The notes: generated by a model from the sequence alone, not told the origin. DNA of 64,000 nt from Desulforhopalus singaporensis (GCF_900104445.1 NZ_FNJI01000015.1:1-64000); one strand, 5' to 3'. Shown: positions 51,733-63,038, numbered from the stretch's first letter. A program made the numbers and translations.

Positions 51733-52563
51733 ATGGCCCTGGTTAGGGAAAAAGATGGCAAAAGACTTCATGTGAAAAGTGCGCTTATGGGTGAAAGCCT
51801 GGTGAGCAAGGAGTTCATCGACAACCTTGACATCGCCCCCCAGGAACGTCTTTACCCCGATGTCAAAATAATGAAAATCGGTGGTCAGTCGATATGCGAC
51901 CGTGGGATAAAGGCGTTGCCCGGAATCATCAAGGAAATCGTCAGCAACAGGACCAGACATAAGATGCTGATAACCACCGGGGGCGGCACCAGAAGTCGGC
52001 ACATCTACACGATCGGTCTTGAGATGGGGATGCCAACCGGGGTAATTGCCAAATTCGGCAGCATGATCTCCGAACAGAACGCGCTCATGATAGCGACCCT
52101 GCTGTCACCCTGGGGAGGGGTGAAGATCTCCCACTCGGATATCGTAAAACTGCCCACCTACTTCTCGGAAAACATCATTCCCGTGATGCACGGAATGCCT
52201 CCCTACGACTACTTTGCCATCAAACCCAAAGTGGGTCGCATCCCCATCCACCGGACCGATGTCGGCCTTGTCATCCTGGCCGATCTGATCGGATCGAAGA
52301 CCGTGCTGTTTATCAAGGATGAAAACGGGCTCTACACCGATGATCCCAAAAAGAACGAGGACGCTGAGTTTATACCGGAAATCGGTGCCCAGGACCTGCT
52401 TGACCGGGGTCAGGACGACCTGGTGATAGAAAGACCCTGCCTGGAAGTGATCCAGAACAGTGAAGTCATCGAAAATATTCAGGTCGTCAACGGGATGATC
52501 CCAGGCAACATCACCAAAGCATTAAACGGGGAACATGTAGGGACCATAATCTACAAACAGTAG
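51733..52563 (+). CDS. Molybdenum storage protein subunit (amino-acid-kinase fold)
   Basis: Stores molybdate or tungstate as polyoxometalate clusters inside a protein cage using ATP. The 276-residue protein matches MosA/MosB-type subunits: IMKIGGQSICDRG, TTGGGTRSRHIYTIGLEMG, SEQNALMIATLLSPWGG, PVMHGMPPYDYF, GRIPIHRTDVG, KDENGLYTDDPKKN and VVNGMIPGNITKAL. Characterised storage proteins have two related subunits; only one is encoded here. A GAGGTGA site precedes ATG 51733. The upstream molybdate transporter supports the assignment. A uridylate-kinase-like alternative is unlikely given the storage-type HR and GMPP motifs. Confidence 0.85.
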   Translation: MALVREKDGKRLHVKSALMGESLVSKEFIDNLDIAPQERLYPDVKIMKIGGQSICDRGIKALPGIIKEIVSNRTRHKMLITTGGGTRSRHIYTIGLEMGMPTGVIAKFGSMISEQNALMIATLLSPWGGVKISHSDIVKLPTYFSENIIPVMHGMPPYDYFAIKPKVGRIPIHRTDVGLVILADLIGSKTVLFIKDENGLYTDDPKKNEDAEFIPEIGAQDLLDRGQDDLVIERPCLEVIQNSEVIENIQVVNGMIPGNITKALNGEHVGTIIYKQ

Positions 52564-52608
52564 CCCCTGATATCGGGTATCAGGAGGTGCTGCTCTCTCT
52601 TTCTGATT

Positions 52609-52646
52609 GCCGCTTTCATGGGCGATTACCTGTGAAGGCGGCTTTT
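52609..52646 (+). terminator. Intrinsic terminator after Mo-storage gene
   Basis: GCCGCTTTCA pairs with TGAAGGCGGC (one T-G wobble), followed by TTTTGTTG. It lies 46 bases past the storage-protein stop. A smaller stem-loop CCTGATA/TATCAGG (52566-52584) precedes it. Confidence 0.75.
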
Positions 52647-52650
52647 GTTG

Positions 52651-54516
52651 TTAGCCGAGGGCAAAGGAGTATTTTTCGATACCCGCCAACGCAACGAAAA
52701 TAAAACTGTAGCAGGAAGTGAAAAAAAGCGCCGATGCCGGCAGCCAGCACAAGGTCCCGACCAGTCTTGGCCTGGTATGGTAAAGAAGAACGGCGCCCAT
52801 CCCGACAATCGGCAGCAGATAACGCCCCTGGGCCTGGAAATCCACGGTCCAGGCATGGTAAAAAGAAGCGGCCATAAGAGCCAGGCTGCAGCCAAGCGTT
52901 ATCAGCAGCAGGCTGATACCCTGGAATCCGCCCCGCATCACAACAGCCGCACCTGCCAGCACCAGAAGGGTCAGGCCAAGGTATCTGACCAGGTCGTAAT
53001 AGCCCGACGACGCGGCAACCGACGTATAACCGAACTCACCCACGGAGGTGCGGAATATTTTTTCGCCCCATCGGGCATGATGCACCATCTCCGCAAAACT
53101 TACCCCCCGCTGCTTCATCTGCAAAAAGGCGAACTTGTCTCCCAACGGCGTGCTGGGCTTGAACATTTTTTCCGCATAATGTTCACGGGCGGCGAGCAGT
53201 TTTTCTTTCTTACTGAAATCATTAACATAGCTGTCCATACCGCACCATACCACGGCTACCATCACCGCCGTGACCAGCACGGGCAGAACCCGCAGCAACA
53301 GCTGTCGGGTAACACCAACTCTGCAGAAAAAAATTTTCCAGAGCAGATAGCAGAAAATAAAAACCAGGAAGAAATAAAAATTCAGCTTTAACAGCAACAG
53401 CAGGCCGAACAACAGGCCGATCCCCATGCAACGGCCAAGCCCAGGCCTCTGCCCGTCACCGGTCAACAAATGGTTCCAGCACGAATCTTCGGAGGCAAGC
53501 TGATATCCGGCTGCCACTATCACCGTGAGCGCAAAAGCCTCTGAGTTGAAGTAGCTGAAAAGATACCATATCTGGGGAGAGAGAAGCAGGGGGATAAAGA
53601 AGACCCGGAAGATACCCGACTGCCACGCGCCGGCCAGAAGTATCGCGAAAAGCGTGACGTTAAAATAGCGCAGCGCCAGATATTGAGGCAACTGCAGCGG
53701 CTGGAGGAGCCTGGCGAATTTACCGGCCGCCAGGTAGACAATTTCCCGGGAATGAAGTCTTGAGACTCCATATCTGCTGTAGGTGTGAGCTATCTCAGGA
53801 GCCCCCACCCGGGGCGGCATATTTTTTCCGGTATAATAGGTCGCCGCCGCCACATGTACTGACTCGTCGGGGTGAACGCTATCTTTACTGATGGAAGCCA
53901 TTGCCACGATCAGAGTCAAAACCACCAGTCCAGCCAGAGGTATGGCACAGGACTCGACGATGCCGTTTTCAACAAGATGGGCAACGGCGAATGCGGCCAT
54001 GACCAGCAGTACCGTCTCCACGATTCTCGCCGCCGCAGTCCGGTGCTCAGGGAAAGGTTTTACCGACAGGAATACATTGGGGTCGGTTGAACTGGCGGCT
54101 ACGGTGAAACCGGTTTCGGAATAGCTGAATTTTTCCACTCCGGTGCCGATTCTTATCTGGGCAAACTGCTGTCCGGAGTCGACGACTACCGGGGCAAAGC
54201 CCGCCTGCCTGATGACAATCGAATGAACCGTAACCGTTGAGGGTTTTTCCGCGGTATCAATCCGCAACTCATCAATCCGCCTCATATCGGCCAACCGGAA
54301 GGAATAATCCTTTCTGGCCGGTGTCACCAGCTGGACCGCCGATTTTTTTTCCGACCAGTGCCCGCCGGCCTGCCGGTAATAGATTTTAAACAGGGTTCTT
54401 GTATCGGAGGTAACGTTGAGCTCGACCACCGCGGTATTGAGAATACAGTGGTAATATGTCCCGACAAACAAAAACGAGAGGACGATGCCGTACAGATAAA
54501 ATCTCCAGCTTTTCAT
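52651..54516 (-). CDS. DUF2142-like polytopic membrane protein (GT-C-like)
   Basis: The 621-residue protein has an N-terminal anchor helix and a soluble beta-rich periplasmic region (about 30-160). About ten to twelve further helices follow. The loop motif SVHPDESVHVAAATYY after the third helix, and the late VDFQAQGRYLLPIVG, are features of the DUF2142 group, which resembles GT-C glycosyltransferases acting on lipid-linked sugars. The Asp/Glu of HPDE would be the catalytic pair. The start has a weak ribosome site. It is probably involved in envelope polysaccharide, but no other glycan genes are nearby. Confidence 0.75.
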   Translation of the reverse strand: MKSWRFYLYGIVLSFLFVGTYYHCILNTAVVELNVTSDTRTLFKIYYRQAGGHWSEKKSAVQLVTPARKDYSFRLADMRRIDELRIDTAEKPSTVTVHSIVIRQAGFAPVVVDSGQQFAQIRIGTGVEKFSYSETGFTVAASSTDPNVFLSVKPFPEHRTAAARIVETVLLVMAAFAVAHLVENGIVESCAIPLAGLVVLTLIVAMASISKDSVHPDESVHVAAATYYTGKNMPPRVGAPEIAHTYSRYGVSRLHSREIVYLAAGKFARLLQPLQLPQYLALRYFNVTLFAILLAGAWQSGIFRVFFIPLLLSPQIWYLFSYFNSEAFALTVIVAAGYQLASEDSCWNHLLTGDGQRPGLGRCMGIGLLFGLLLLLKLNFYFFLVFIFCYLLWKIFFCRVGVTRQLLLRVLPVLVTAVMVAVVWCGMDSYVNDFSKKEKLLAAREHYAEKMFKPSTPLGDKFAFLQMKQRGVSFAEMVHHARWGEKIFRTSVGEFGYTSVAASSGYYDLVRYLGLTLLVLAGAAVVMRGGFQGISLLLITLGCSLALMAASFYHAWTVDFQAQGRYLLPIVGMGAVLLYHTRPRLVGTLCWLPASALFFTSCYSFIFVALAGIEKYSFALG

Positions 54517-54614
54517 AGGTTATTTTTTGCAGTGAAATCAATAAAATGCATTCTTTAACGACCAATAACATTGGGGATTTACTACCACAATCCAAGGCAG
54601 GTTGGCAATTTTTT

Positions 54615-57080
54615 TTATTGGTTTTTCGACAAAAGCTGCTGCAGCATGGTTTGGCGTTTTGCGGTATCTTCGCGCTTGACAGCCATGGCGAGCGCCTTTC
54701 TGGTGCCTACAAGTACGGCCAGCTTTTTGGCCCTGGTAACACCGGTGTAGACGAGGTTGCGGTACAACATCTTGAAGTGCTGCGTGAGTACCGGGATGAT
54801 GACCGCTTCGAACTCGCTCCCCTGGGACTTGTGTACCGTAATGGCATAGGCTAGCTCGAGTTCGACTATATCATCTTTTTGATAGGTGACCGTCCTGTTC
54901 TCGGGTCCGAAGACGACCGCCATGCTCGGCTCGAGGTTGTCTATCGCCTCAATTTTTCCGATATCCCCGTTAAACACCCCCAGCTCATAGTTGTTCCGTT
55001 TATGAATGACGCGGTCACCCTGGCGAAAGATCCGGTCGCCAATTGTAAGCTGTGCTTTTCCGCTTCGTTCCGGATTGACCGCCTGCTGGAGAATCCGATT
55101 GAGATTTATGGTGCCCAGGCTCCCCCTCGTCATCGGCGACAACACCTGAATCTCGGTGGACATGCCGAAATATTTACCGATCCATTCAACATAGAGGCGA
55201 ACCACCGTCTCAACAGCCGAAAAACCGTAATGCAGCGTCGACCACGGGTGTACCTTGCCCAGGACCACCTTGAGCTCCTCCACCGGGCCCCGGGCCCGGC
55301 TGAGCCGTTCTAGGTCGACATGCTGAAATTTGTCAGGGATGGCAAAATCTTTCTCGTAGGCGGATGTTATCTCTTCCCCGCACCGGAAGGTAAACAGTTC
55401 TTTATCCGGGCGCTGGTCAGAAACGTGGTTATCAAGAACTTTTCTGGCCCGGGTTATAAATTCGATCTGCGCCTTGGTCGCTTCATCGGAATCGATAAAA
55501 AGGCAATCTTCCTGTTGCTGCCACACTTCGGGATTCCTGAAGGGAGAACGAATATGCGGTACGACACCGTTGTTGACATCATGGGCATAGCCTATAATTT
55601 TCGACTGCCTGGCCTGCCTGAAGACTTCGGTCAACCTGGCCACGGGAACGCACCTCGATGCGATCAGATCCCGCAGCACGTTGCCTGCCCCAACCGAGGG
55701 CAGCTGGTCGCTGTCGCCGATGAACAGCACCTGGCATCCCTCAGATACCGCCTTCAACAGAGAGGCAGTCAGTGATATGTCGAGCATCGAGCACTCGTCG
55801 ACTATGAGGAAATCACAGTCCAGGGGATTCTTTTCGTTTTTTTCAAACCCTCCCCGCCGCCATTCAAGCAACCGGTGCAAGGTCTGGGCCGACCGGCCGA
55901 TGACCTCGCTCATACGCTGGGCCGCCCTTCCGGTCGGCGCGGCAAGCAGTACCCGCCGGCCAAGATCTTCAAGCAGCTGCACGATGACCCGGGTGGTGGT
56001 GGTCTTGCCGCAGCCGGGACCACCGGTGAGCACCGAAAAATGATGGGAGACGGTCTGGCAGACCGCCAGCTGCTGTTGCCGGCTCAGACACAGCCGGTTT
56101 TGCTGTTGCCGGCGCTCAAGCAGGGCTGCAACAGGAGCGGTATCGTTTTCCCGACGGTCGGTCAACCGCTGTATCCTCGAAGCTACATACGCTTCATCGT
56201 AGTAGAGGGTTTTTCCATAGTAACAACGGACCAGCTGCTCTCCGGCTCCTGGCAGTGGCCGCATTCTGAGATAGTTTTCCTGCTCCATGCGGCCAAGCAC
56301 CGCACCTAAGCCGTCACGGGGCAAAGAGATCTCCAAAAGCGCTGTCAATGCCGTCTCTATCTGCTGGTGGTAGAGATAGCAATGGCCCTCCTCCCTTGCC
56401 GCACCGAGAACATGGCGGACCGCAGCCATCAGTCGTTTTTCCCCATCCCTTGCAATGCCGATGGAAAGGGCCACCCTGTCGGCGGAAAAAAACCCGATCC
56501 CGTAGAAATCGTTGGCCAGGCGGTAGGGGTCCTCGGTTACCAGCGCTATCGCCTGGTCGCCATATTTCTGAAAAATACGAACGGCAAAGAGGGTTGAAAT
56601 GCCATGGCTCTGGAGGAAGATCATCACCTCCCGGACCGCCCGGTGCTCAAGCCATGCGCCTTTTATCATCTCCAGTTTTTTGGCTGCAATCCCAGGCACC
56701 TCGACAAGTCTTTCGATATCTTTTTCAAATACATCGAGGGTGGTTTCACCAAAATGAGCAACGATCTTGGCCGCTGTTTTCGGGCCCACTCCCTTTATCA
56801 GCCCCGACCCCAAATATTTCTCAAGAGCCGAGGCGGTGGCTGGTTTTTTGACAATAGCCCGCTCAGCCCTGAACTGCCTGCCGTACTGGGGATGAACCGT
56901 CCAGTTCCCATGAAATTCCATGGTCGCTCCGGCAAAGACCTGGGTCTGGTGCACTGTCACCGTTTCCATGGTTTCAGGACTGTTAAAGGGCGACAGACGC
57001 AAAACGGACCAGCCGTTATCGGGGTTGTGATACGTTACCCGACTGACGATTCCGCGCACCACTTCCACAATTTCAGTCAT
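54615..57080 (-). CDS. recD2: RecD2-type DNA helicase
   Basis: 5'-3' helicase of the RecD2/YrrC class that works without RecBC. The 821-residue protein has the N-terminal OB-like extension (GIVSRVTYHNPDNGWSVLRL) and helix-hairpin-helix region (YLGSGLIKGVGPKTAAKIV, VPGIAAKKLEMI) typical of RecD2. The core carries Walker A VLTGGPGCGKTTTTRVI, AAPTGRAAQRMSEV, Walker B FLIVDECSM, GDSDQLPSVGAGNVL and the C-terminal YAITVHKSQGSEFEAVI and LVYTGVTRAKK. GGGGAG precedes ATG 57080. It is full length for the family. Confidence 0.94.
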   Translation of the reverse strand: MTEIVEVVRGIVSRVTYHNPDNGWSVLRLSPFNSPETMETVTVHQTQVFAGATMEFHGNWTVHPQYGRQFRAERAIVKKPATASALEKYLGSGLIKGVGPKTAAKIVAHFGETTLDVFEKDIERLVEVPGIAAKKLEMIKGAWLEHRAVREVMIFLQSHGISTLFAVRIFQKYGDQAIALVTEDPYRLANDFYGIGFFSADRVALSIGIARDGEKRLMAAVRHVLGAAREEGHCYLYHQQIETALTALLEISLPRDGLGAVLGRMEQENYLRMRPLPGAGEQLVRCYYGKTLYYDEAYVASRIQRLTDRRENDTAPVAALLERRQQQNRLCLSRQQQLAVCQTVSHHFSVLTGGPGCGKTTTTRVIVQLLEDLGRRVLLAAPTGRAAQRMSEVIGRSAQTLHRLLEWRRGGFEKNEKNPLDCDFLIVDECSMLDISLTASLLKAVSEGCQVLFIGDSDQLPSVGAGNVLRDLIASRCVPVARLTEVFRQARQSKIIGYAHDVNNGVVPHIRSPFRNPEVWQQQEDCLFIDSDEATKAQIEFITRARKVLDNHVSDQRPDKELFTFRCGEEITSAYEKDFAIPDKFQHVDLERLSRARGPVEELKVVLGKVHPWSTLHYGFSAVETVVRLYVEWIGKYFGMSTEIQVLSPMTRGSLGTINLNRILQQAVNPERSGKAQLTIGDRIFRQGDRVIHKRNNYELGVFNGDIGKIEAIDNLEPSMAVVFGPENRTVTYQKDDIVELELAYAITVHKSQGSEFEAVIIPVLTQHFKMLYRNLVYTGVTRAKKLAVLVGTRKALAMAVKREDTAKRQTMLQQLLSKNQ

Positions 57081-57162
57081 CTATCTCCCCATACACCAAC
57101 CTGAACCCGTCCCCCCCCCCGCCTCTTGATTCCGCTGTCCGGACAATTCCTGAAAACCATCT

Positions 57163-59106
<1,944 letters not shown>

Positions 59107-59147
59107 AGACTTTCCTCCTTATCGATATTGTCGTATAAAGTGTCGGG

Positions 59148-59627
59148 TTACGATCGCACGTAAAAACCGAGTGCCGTGTTGTAGGCTTTGTCGTCAACGA
59201 ACTGGCATCCGACAACGTCGTTGCTGATCGATCGTACAACAACATTTTTGACGACAACCGTTTTCTTTCTGTCATCGAGGGTGAAGCTGATCTCACCCCG
59301 GTTGCCGACCTTTAATTTTCCGGCAAAAGGTGTCTTGAAGGCGACCCCATCCAGGGAGATGTTGGCAACAGTGATCTTCGACCGGCCCAGGCCGGCACCG
59401 GAAAAATCGCTGGTTCCGCCGAGTTCGGTCTTTTTCCTTTTTTGTTTTCTGAACTCCAGCTGAACAGCAAACCGGGCGCCGCATCTGCATTTAACCCTTA
59501 ACAGGTGACGGCAGTCACGAAAGCTCGAGACGCTGAGCTGTTTACTGAAACTACATTCAGGACAGAAAATCTGCACCTGTTCGTCGGGGGTAACGAATGC
59601 TTTTGCAGGAGGTTCCGCATTGGTCAT
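59148..59627 (-). CDS. PilZ-domain protein with N-terminal zinc-ribbon-like segment
   Basis: The 159-residue protein (ATG 59627, eight bases after GAGG) begins with a Cys-rich segment (FCPECSFSKQL ... VKCRCGARF) that looks like a zinc ribbon. A PilZ domain follows: the arginine motif FRKQKRKK near residue 60, then NISLDGVAFKTP as the [D/N]-x-S-x2-G motif. Those two motifs bind cyclic di-GMP in active PilZ proteins. It is therefore a likely c-di-GMP receptor with a zinc-bound input or output part. It is monocistronic, and a TATAAT box lies about 90 bases upstream on the minus strand. Confidence 0.82.
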   Translation of the reverse strand: MTNAEPPAKAFVTPDEQVQIFCPECSFSKQLSVSSFRDCRHLLRVKCRCGARFAVQLEFRKQKRKKTELGGTSDFSGAGLGRSKITVANISLDGVAFKTPFAGKLKVGNRGEISFTLDDRKKTVVVKNVVVRSISNDVVGCQFVDDKAYNTALGFYVRS

Positions 59628-59836
59628 GGAAGACACCTCTTTACTTGGCTAATAAGCGCACTTCTTCTTTATAAATATCGCAAAACATGTAACGCGGCAA
59701 ATAAAATCAGGCAATTATACCATATCCTGCCGAAAGAGCACCAGGGTTGATGTTTCAGCATAGAAGCCGTTTTTCCGGTAGGGCGCGCAATATTCAGGAC
59801 GGGGAAGACGGCTTTTTCGGTCTGGCTGTTTTCCGG

Positions 59837-60661
59837 TTAAAGCAGTTCAAAAGAGAGTACCACCTCCAGACGGACCGGTGTGAAAATAATATTTTGCGGC
59901 GGCCTCGCAAAGGGCGAGGCAGCCCTCACTGCCCGCAGTGCCGACCTGTCAAGAATAGTACTGCCGGCACTCTTGACCAGACTGGCCTGTTCGATGCTGC
60001 CGTCCCCCAAAAGGGTGAAGGCAACGACGGTTTTCCCCTCGAGGTGCCGAGTTCGTGCCCGGTAGGGATACCGCTTACGGCTCACTATCTTCCGTAAAAG
60101 ATTACGCATATATTCGTCGTGCCGCAATCGGCCTTCAACCAGCAGAGCCCTGGAATTTTCACCGGCTCCAGCCTGGGTGATATCACCGGGGCGCACAGCA
60201 GCAACCATAGACTCGGCCGCCGGAGCGGCAACCACTTTTTTGACATCAGATACCGCAGAAACCTTTTGCGTCTCTTGCTGTCCCGGCTGCACCGGTCGTT
60301 TCTGGCCGGCGGAACTGAGCGTGACGATTTTTTGCGGTACTACTTGGCGGGAAATATGTTCAGGGGAGTGTTCCGCTGCGGTAACCGTCGGCCGGGTTGA
60401 TGAACGCACAACAGGCAGCTGCACCTCCGGAAATGGGGCCGGGACCTTGCCAGAAACCGCTACGGTCCCGGTCGTCACCGGCAACGTCTGTTCAGGGGAA
60501 ACAACAAACGAGCCGAGCTCTATGGCAACCGTGGCCGGGTCGTCAGTTTCTCCTTGCTCACTCCACGAAAACAGCAGCAGGCAACCGTGGGCAACTGCCG
60601 AAATCGACAACATCAAAACCAGCAACCAGTCGATCCGGCGGTTCAGAACCGAACCTATCAT
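59837..60661 (-). CDS. tonB: TonB-family energy transducer
   Basis: Links inner-membrane proton force to outer-membrane receptors. The 274-residue protein has an N-terminal cytosolic stub (NRRIDW) and one membrane helix (LVLMLSISAVAHGCLLLF). A long Pro/Val/Thr-rich periplasmic spacer and a C-terminal TonB domain (VSRKRYPYRARTRHLEGKTV ... LLGDGSIEQASLVKSAGS ... FTPVRLEVVLSFELL) complete it. The ATG overlaps the exbD stop as ATGA, so the trio is translated together. It is the last gene of the uptake operon. Confidence 0.9.
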   Translation of the reverse strand: MIGSVLNRRIDWLLVLMLSISAVAHGCLLLFSWSEQGETDDPATVAIELGSFVVSPEQTLPVTTGTVAVSGKVPAPFPEVQLPVVRSSTRPTVTAAEHSPEHISRQVVPQKIVTLSSAGQKRPVQPGQQETQKVSAVSDVKKVVAAPAAESMVAAVRPGDITQAGAGENSRALLVEGRLRHDEYMRNLLRKIVSRKRYPYRARTRHLEGKTVVAFTLLGDGSIEQASLVKSAGSTILDRSALRAVRAASPFARPPQNIIFTPVRLEVVLSFELL

Positions 60662-61086
60662 GGCGGCAACGGTCGTCTGCCACGTTCGGTGGCAAGAGAG
60701 AGCTGTTTTGCACCGCTTCTTCTGGCGACATCGAGAACCGCCACCACCCTGGCCAGGGGAACGTCCCGGTCGGCACGCACTAGCAAAGATCTCTCCTGAC
60801 CGTTTTTCATTTTCCGTTCAAGCTGGAAAAACAGCTCTTGGTCGCTGACCGATTGTCCCCCGAACAGGACCTCTCCTCTGTCATCGATGGTAACAACAGA
60901 CAGTCCGGCAGACGACAAAGCGGAGCTTCCCGCTCTGGGCAATTCAACAGGAATGGCCTCAGCAGTGAGATAGTTTGAAGTCAGCAGAAAATAGATGAGC
61001 AGCAGGAACACAATATCGATCAATGGTGTCATCGGTATTTTCACGCCGACCCTAAGATACTTATCCTGAAAGCGGTTCCCTGGCAT
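60658..61086 (-). CDS. exbD: ExbD/TolR-family proton-channel subunit
   Basis: A 142-residue bitopic protein with one membrane helix carrying the essential Asp (TPLIDIVFLLLIYFLLTSNY). A periplasmic domain with IPVELPRAGSSAL, VTIDDRGEVLFGGQ and LLVRADRDVPLARVVAVLDVA follows. With ExbB it forms the proton channel driving TonB. The gene lies 9 bases after exbB and overlaps tonB by 4 bases. Confidence 0.93.
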   Translation of the reverse strand: MPGNRFQDKYLRVGVKIPMTPLIDIVFLLLIYFLLTSNYLTAEAIPVELPRAGSSALSSAGLSVVTIDDRGEVLFGGQSVSDQELFFQLERKMKNGQERSLLVRADRDVPLARVVAVLDVARRSGAKQLSLATERGRRPLPP

Positions 61087-61095
61087 ATATGTTTG

Positions 61096-61695
61096 TCAAT
61101 TATCGCGTAAAAATAACACGGTGATATTTTTCATGGATGATTCGAACCTCTCAATCCGGCCAACCAGGAAACCATGGGCGACAATCGTCGGCAGAGCCAC
61201 TGCCAGACCGAGGGCCGTTGTCAGCATCGCCTCCCATATTCCTCCGGCCAGAACCGACGCGTTTACCGCCCCCCCCGCGTCCTGGATAACCATGAACGCC
61301 TTGATCATACCGATTACGGTCCCCAGAAGCCCCAGCAGGGGAGCCAGGTTGCCGATGGTGGCAAGAAGGTCAAGATGACGTGCCTGGTTCCGTACTTCCA
61401 TCTCCAGGCAGTGGTTAAGGATGCTGTCTGCGGTTTGCCGGTTTCGCCCCATTACTGCTGCGCCCTCTTGCAGGAGTCGTCCTTCAGGGCCGCCGCAATC
61501 AGCGGCTATCATTGCCACCGCCTTGCCGTCTCCGGCCCTGATGGCGGCCCCGAGACGTTTTGCCAGCTCCTCCTCGAATCTGCACCCCGCCGACATCCTG
61601 TACAGCCGCTCAAGAAAAACCGCCAGCGCCAGGACAGAGCAGCAGACAAGAGGATAGACGAGGACACCGCCTCTGGACAGCAGATCCAGCATCAT
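61096..61695 (-). CDS. exbB: ExbB/TolQ-family proton-channel subunit
   Basis: The product from ATG 61695 has 199 residues with three membrane helices: GVLVYPLVCCSVLALAVFLE, the central DLLATIGNLAPLLGLLGTVIGMIKAF signature and the third helix GIWEAMLTTALGLAVALPTIV. These are typical of MotA/TolQ/ExbB proteins. The frame is open further upstream to 61965, but that part overlaps the TiaS-like gene and shows no family sequence. GGGGGGTG lies 8 bases before ATG 61695. It starts 58 bases after the TiaS-like gene, in the same operon as exbD and tonB. Confidence 0.92.
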   Translation of the reverse strand: MMLDLLSRGGVLVYPLVCCSVLALAVFLERLYRMSAGCRFEEELAKRLGAAIRAGDGKAVAMIAADCGGPEGRLLQEGAAVMGRNRQTADSILNHCLEMEVRNQARHLDLLATIGNLAPLLGLLGTVIGMIKAFMVIQDAGGAVNASVLAGGIWEAMLTTALGLAVALPTIVAHGFLVGRIERFESSMKNITVLFLRDN

Positions 61696-61753
61696 GTAAA
61701 CACCCCCCAGGCAACCAATAATTCCGCATTGCGGTGTGTAGAAATTATCAACT

Positions 61754-62473
61754 CTATTTGGCCTTGTTTTTGCCGCTGATAGAGCGCCACTGCCCCTGTC
61801 CGCACGAGGCAACGGGAAGCACCGCCCCCCCTCCCCACAGTCTCGGCCGCAACCAGTTCCTGGTGTCGACGGTGTCGCCCGGCGAGGTGTACAGGGCGTT
61901 GCGGTCAACTGACAGGACCCTGATTCCTCTTGCTTCCAGTTCCCCCACCGTAACGGTCGAAGCAAAGTCCCGCAGGCTGTTGAATTCTATGAAACGACCG
62001 CTCCAGCCGGAGATGGTCAATCCGACGCCGGCTGCGGCACCAATGACGCCGTCATTGGTGCCGCCATGGCCGGAAAGATGAAAACCGTTCACCGCCTTGA
62101 TCGCCTCTTTCTGACTGACAATCCTCGAAGAAGCATCCCTGCCGAAATTCAGCAGGTCGTCCGTCGAACCGGCATCGGGGGCTACCACGCAGAGGCCGGG
62201 ATCGCTCCCCTCGATATAGTGTTCGCAAATATGCTGTGCGCCCCTGTCGATAAGCTCCTGGACCTGGGAAGGCTCGACTTCATCGAGTATCAGGCACGCG
62301 GAGCTGTTCTGGGAAGTATATGGAATTCCCTCCATAACAGGCAGCTGCTGGCGAACGACACCATGCAGCCTGACCCCGGCCGGCAGTTTTTCCGCAAACC
62401 AGCGGGCAAACTTGCCTGTACCCCGGGAGGCGCCGGCAACATCAGTGTCATCAAAACCGACATATACTCTCAT
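61754..62473 (-). CDS. TiaS-like (tRNA-Ile2 agmatinylcytidine synthetase-like) protein
   Basis: The 239-residue protein opens MRVYVGFDDTDVAGASRGTG, resembling the start of archaeal TiaS (GIDDTD ... GT). Later segments GHGGTNDGVIGAAAGVGL and the AAPDAGSTDDLLNFG-like stretch resemble the same fold. TiaS modifies tRNA-Ile2 in archaea, whereas bacteria use TilS, so this protein probably does something else. It lacks the long C-terminal RNA-binding parts. It sits 3 bases after an ECF S component and before exbB, so a link to import or processing of a nutrient is inferred. AAGGAG precedes ATG 62473. Confidence 0.65.
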   Translation of the reverse strand: MRVYVGFDDTDVAGASRGTGKFARWFAEKLPAGVRLHGVVRQQLPVMEGIPYTSQNSSACLILDEVEPSQVQELIDRGAQHICEHYIEGSDPGLCVVAPDAGSTDDLLNFGRDASSRIVSQKEAIKAVNGFHLSGHGGTNDGVIGAAAGVGLTISGWSGRFIEFNSLRDFASTVTVGELEARGIRVLSVDRNALYTSPGDTVDTRNWLRPRLWGGGAVLPVASCGQGQWRSISGKNKAK

Positions 62474-62476
62474 TAT

Positions 62477-63034
62477 CTACTCCTTCTTCGTTATTATGGA
62501 TTTTTTTTCAACAGCTGCGGGGATGGCACCGTAGGCCCTGAGTTTACGGATGACCACCGGTACCGCGACCCCTCCGGCCATACCAAACAGGATATTGCCG
62601 GTCGACTTGATAAGGGCATGCTGCATTACTATATCCGGATCCATCCCCATCGCAAAATCGACCAGCCAGATACTGAAAAATCTGGTCGCCCCCGCCAGGC
62701 CACCGGCAAGCACACACAGGATCACCGACTCGAAAAGACCGGGCAGCACCAGCGCCATCAGGTCGACGACAAGCCCCGGCAGGACAAACTTTATCACCAT
62801 AAGCGGCCCACCCTTGCCCATGCCGAGAATTACGGCAATGATGCCCGCAAACAGGCCGGTAAAAGTTGCCGCTAGCCGGTTTGGCACCGAGCCACGGGCG
62901 ATCATCAGGAAAAACAGGGTGAAAAACATCGCGTGCCCCGGAATTTTCAAGTGCAGCCGCAGTGCCGCCTTGGCGCTGATAATAAATACCGAACAGAACC
63001 CGAGAAAAAGGGTCTCCTTAAGTGTCAGTTTCAT
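62477..63034 (-). CDS. ECF transporter substrate-binding (S) component
   Basis: The 185-residue hydrophobic protein has about five to six membrane helices and the S-component look: a helical start, AALRLHLKIPGHAMFFTLFF, a Gly-rich MGKGGPLMVIKFVLPGLVVDL and GNILFGMAGGVAVPVV. S components bind one vitamin or metal and partner with the ECF ATPase and T protein. Both are encoded just upstream as a fusion. The substrate is not identifiable by eye. GGAGAG precedes ATG 63034, and the gene starts 4 bases after the upstream stop. Confidence 0.75.
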   Translation of the reverse strand: MKLTLKETLFLGFCSVFIISAKAALRLHLKIPGHAMFFTLFFLMIARGSVPNRLAATFTGLFAGIIAVILGMGKGGPLMVIKFVLPGLVVDLMALVLPGLFESVILCVLAGGLAGATRFFSIWLVDFAMGMDPDIVMQHALIKSTGNILFGMAGGVAVPVVIRKLRAYGAIPAAVEKKSIITKKE

Positions 63035-63038
63035 GGGA

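Noticed and set aside
61696-61965. N-terminal extension of exbB
   Set aside because: It overlaps the TiaS-like gene and is low-complexity; ExbB proteins begin at about residue 91 of that frame.
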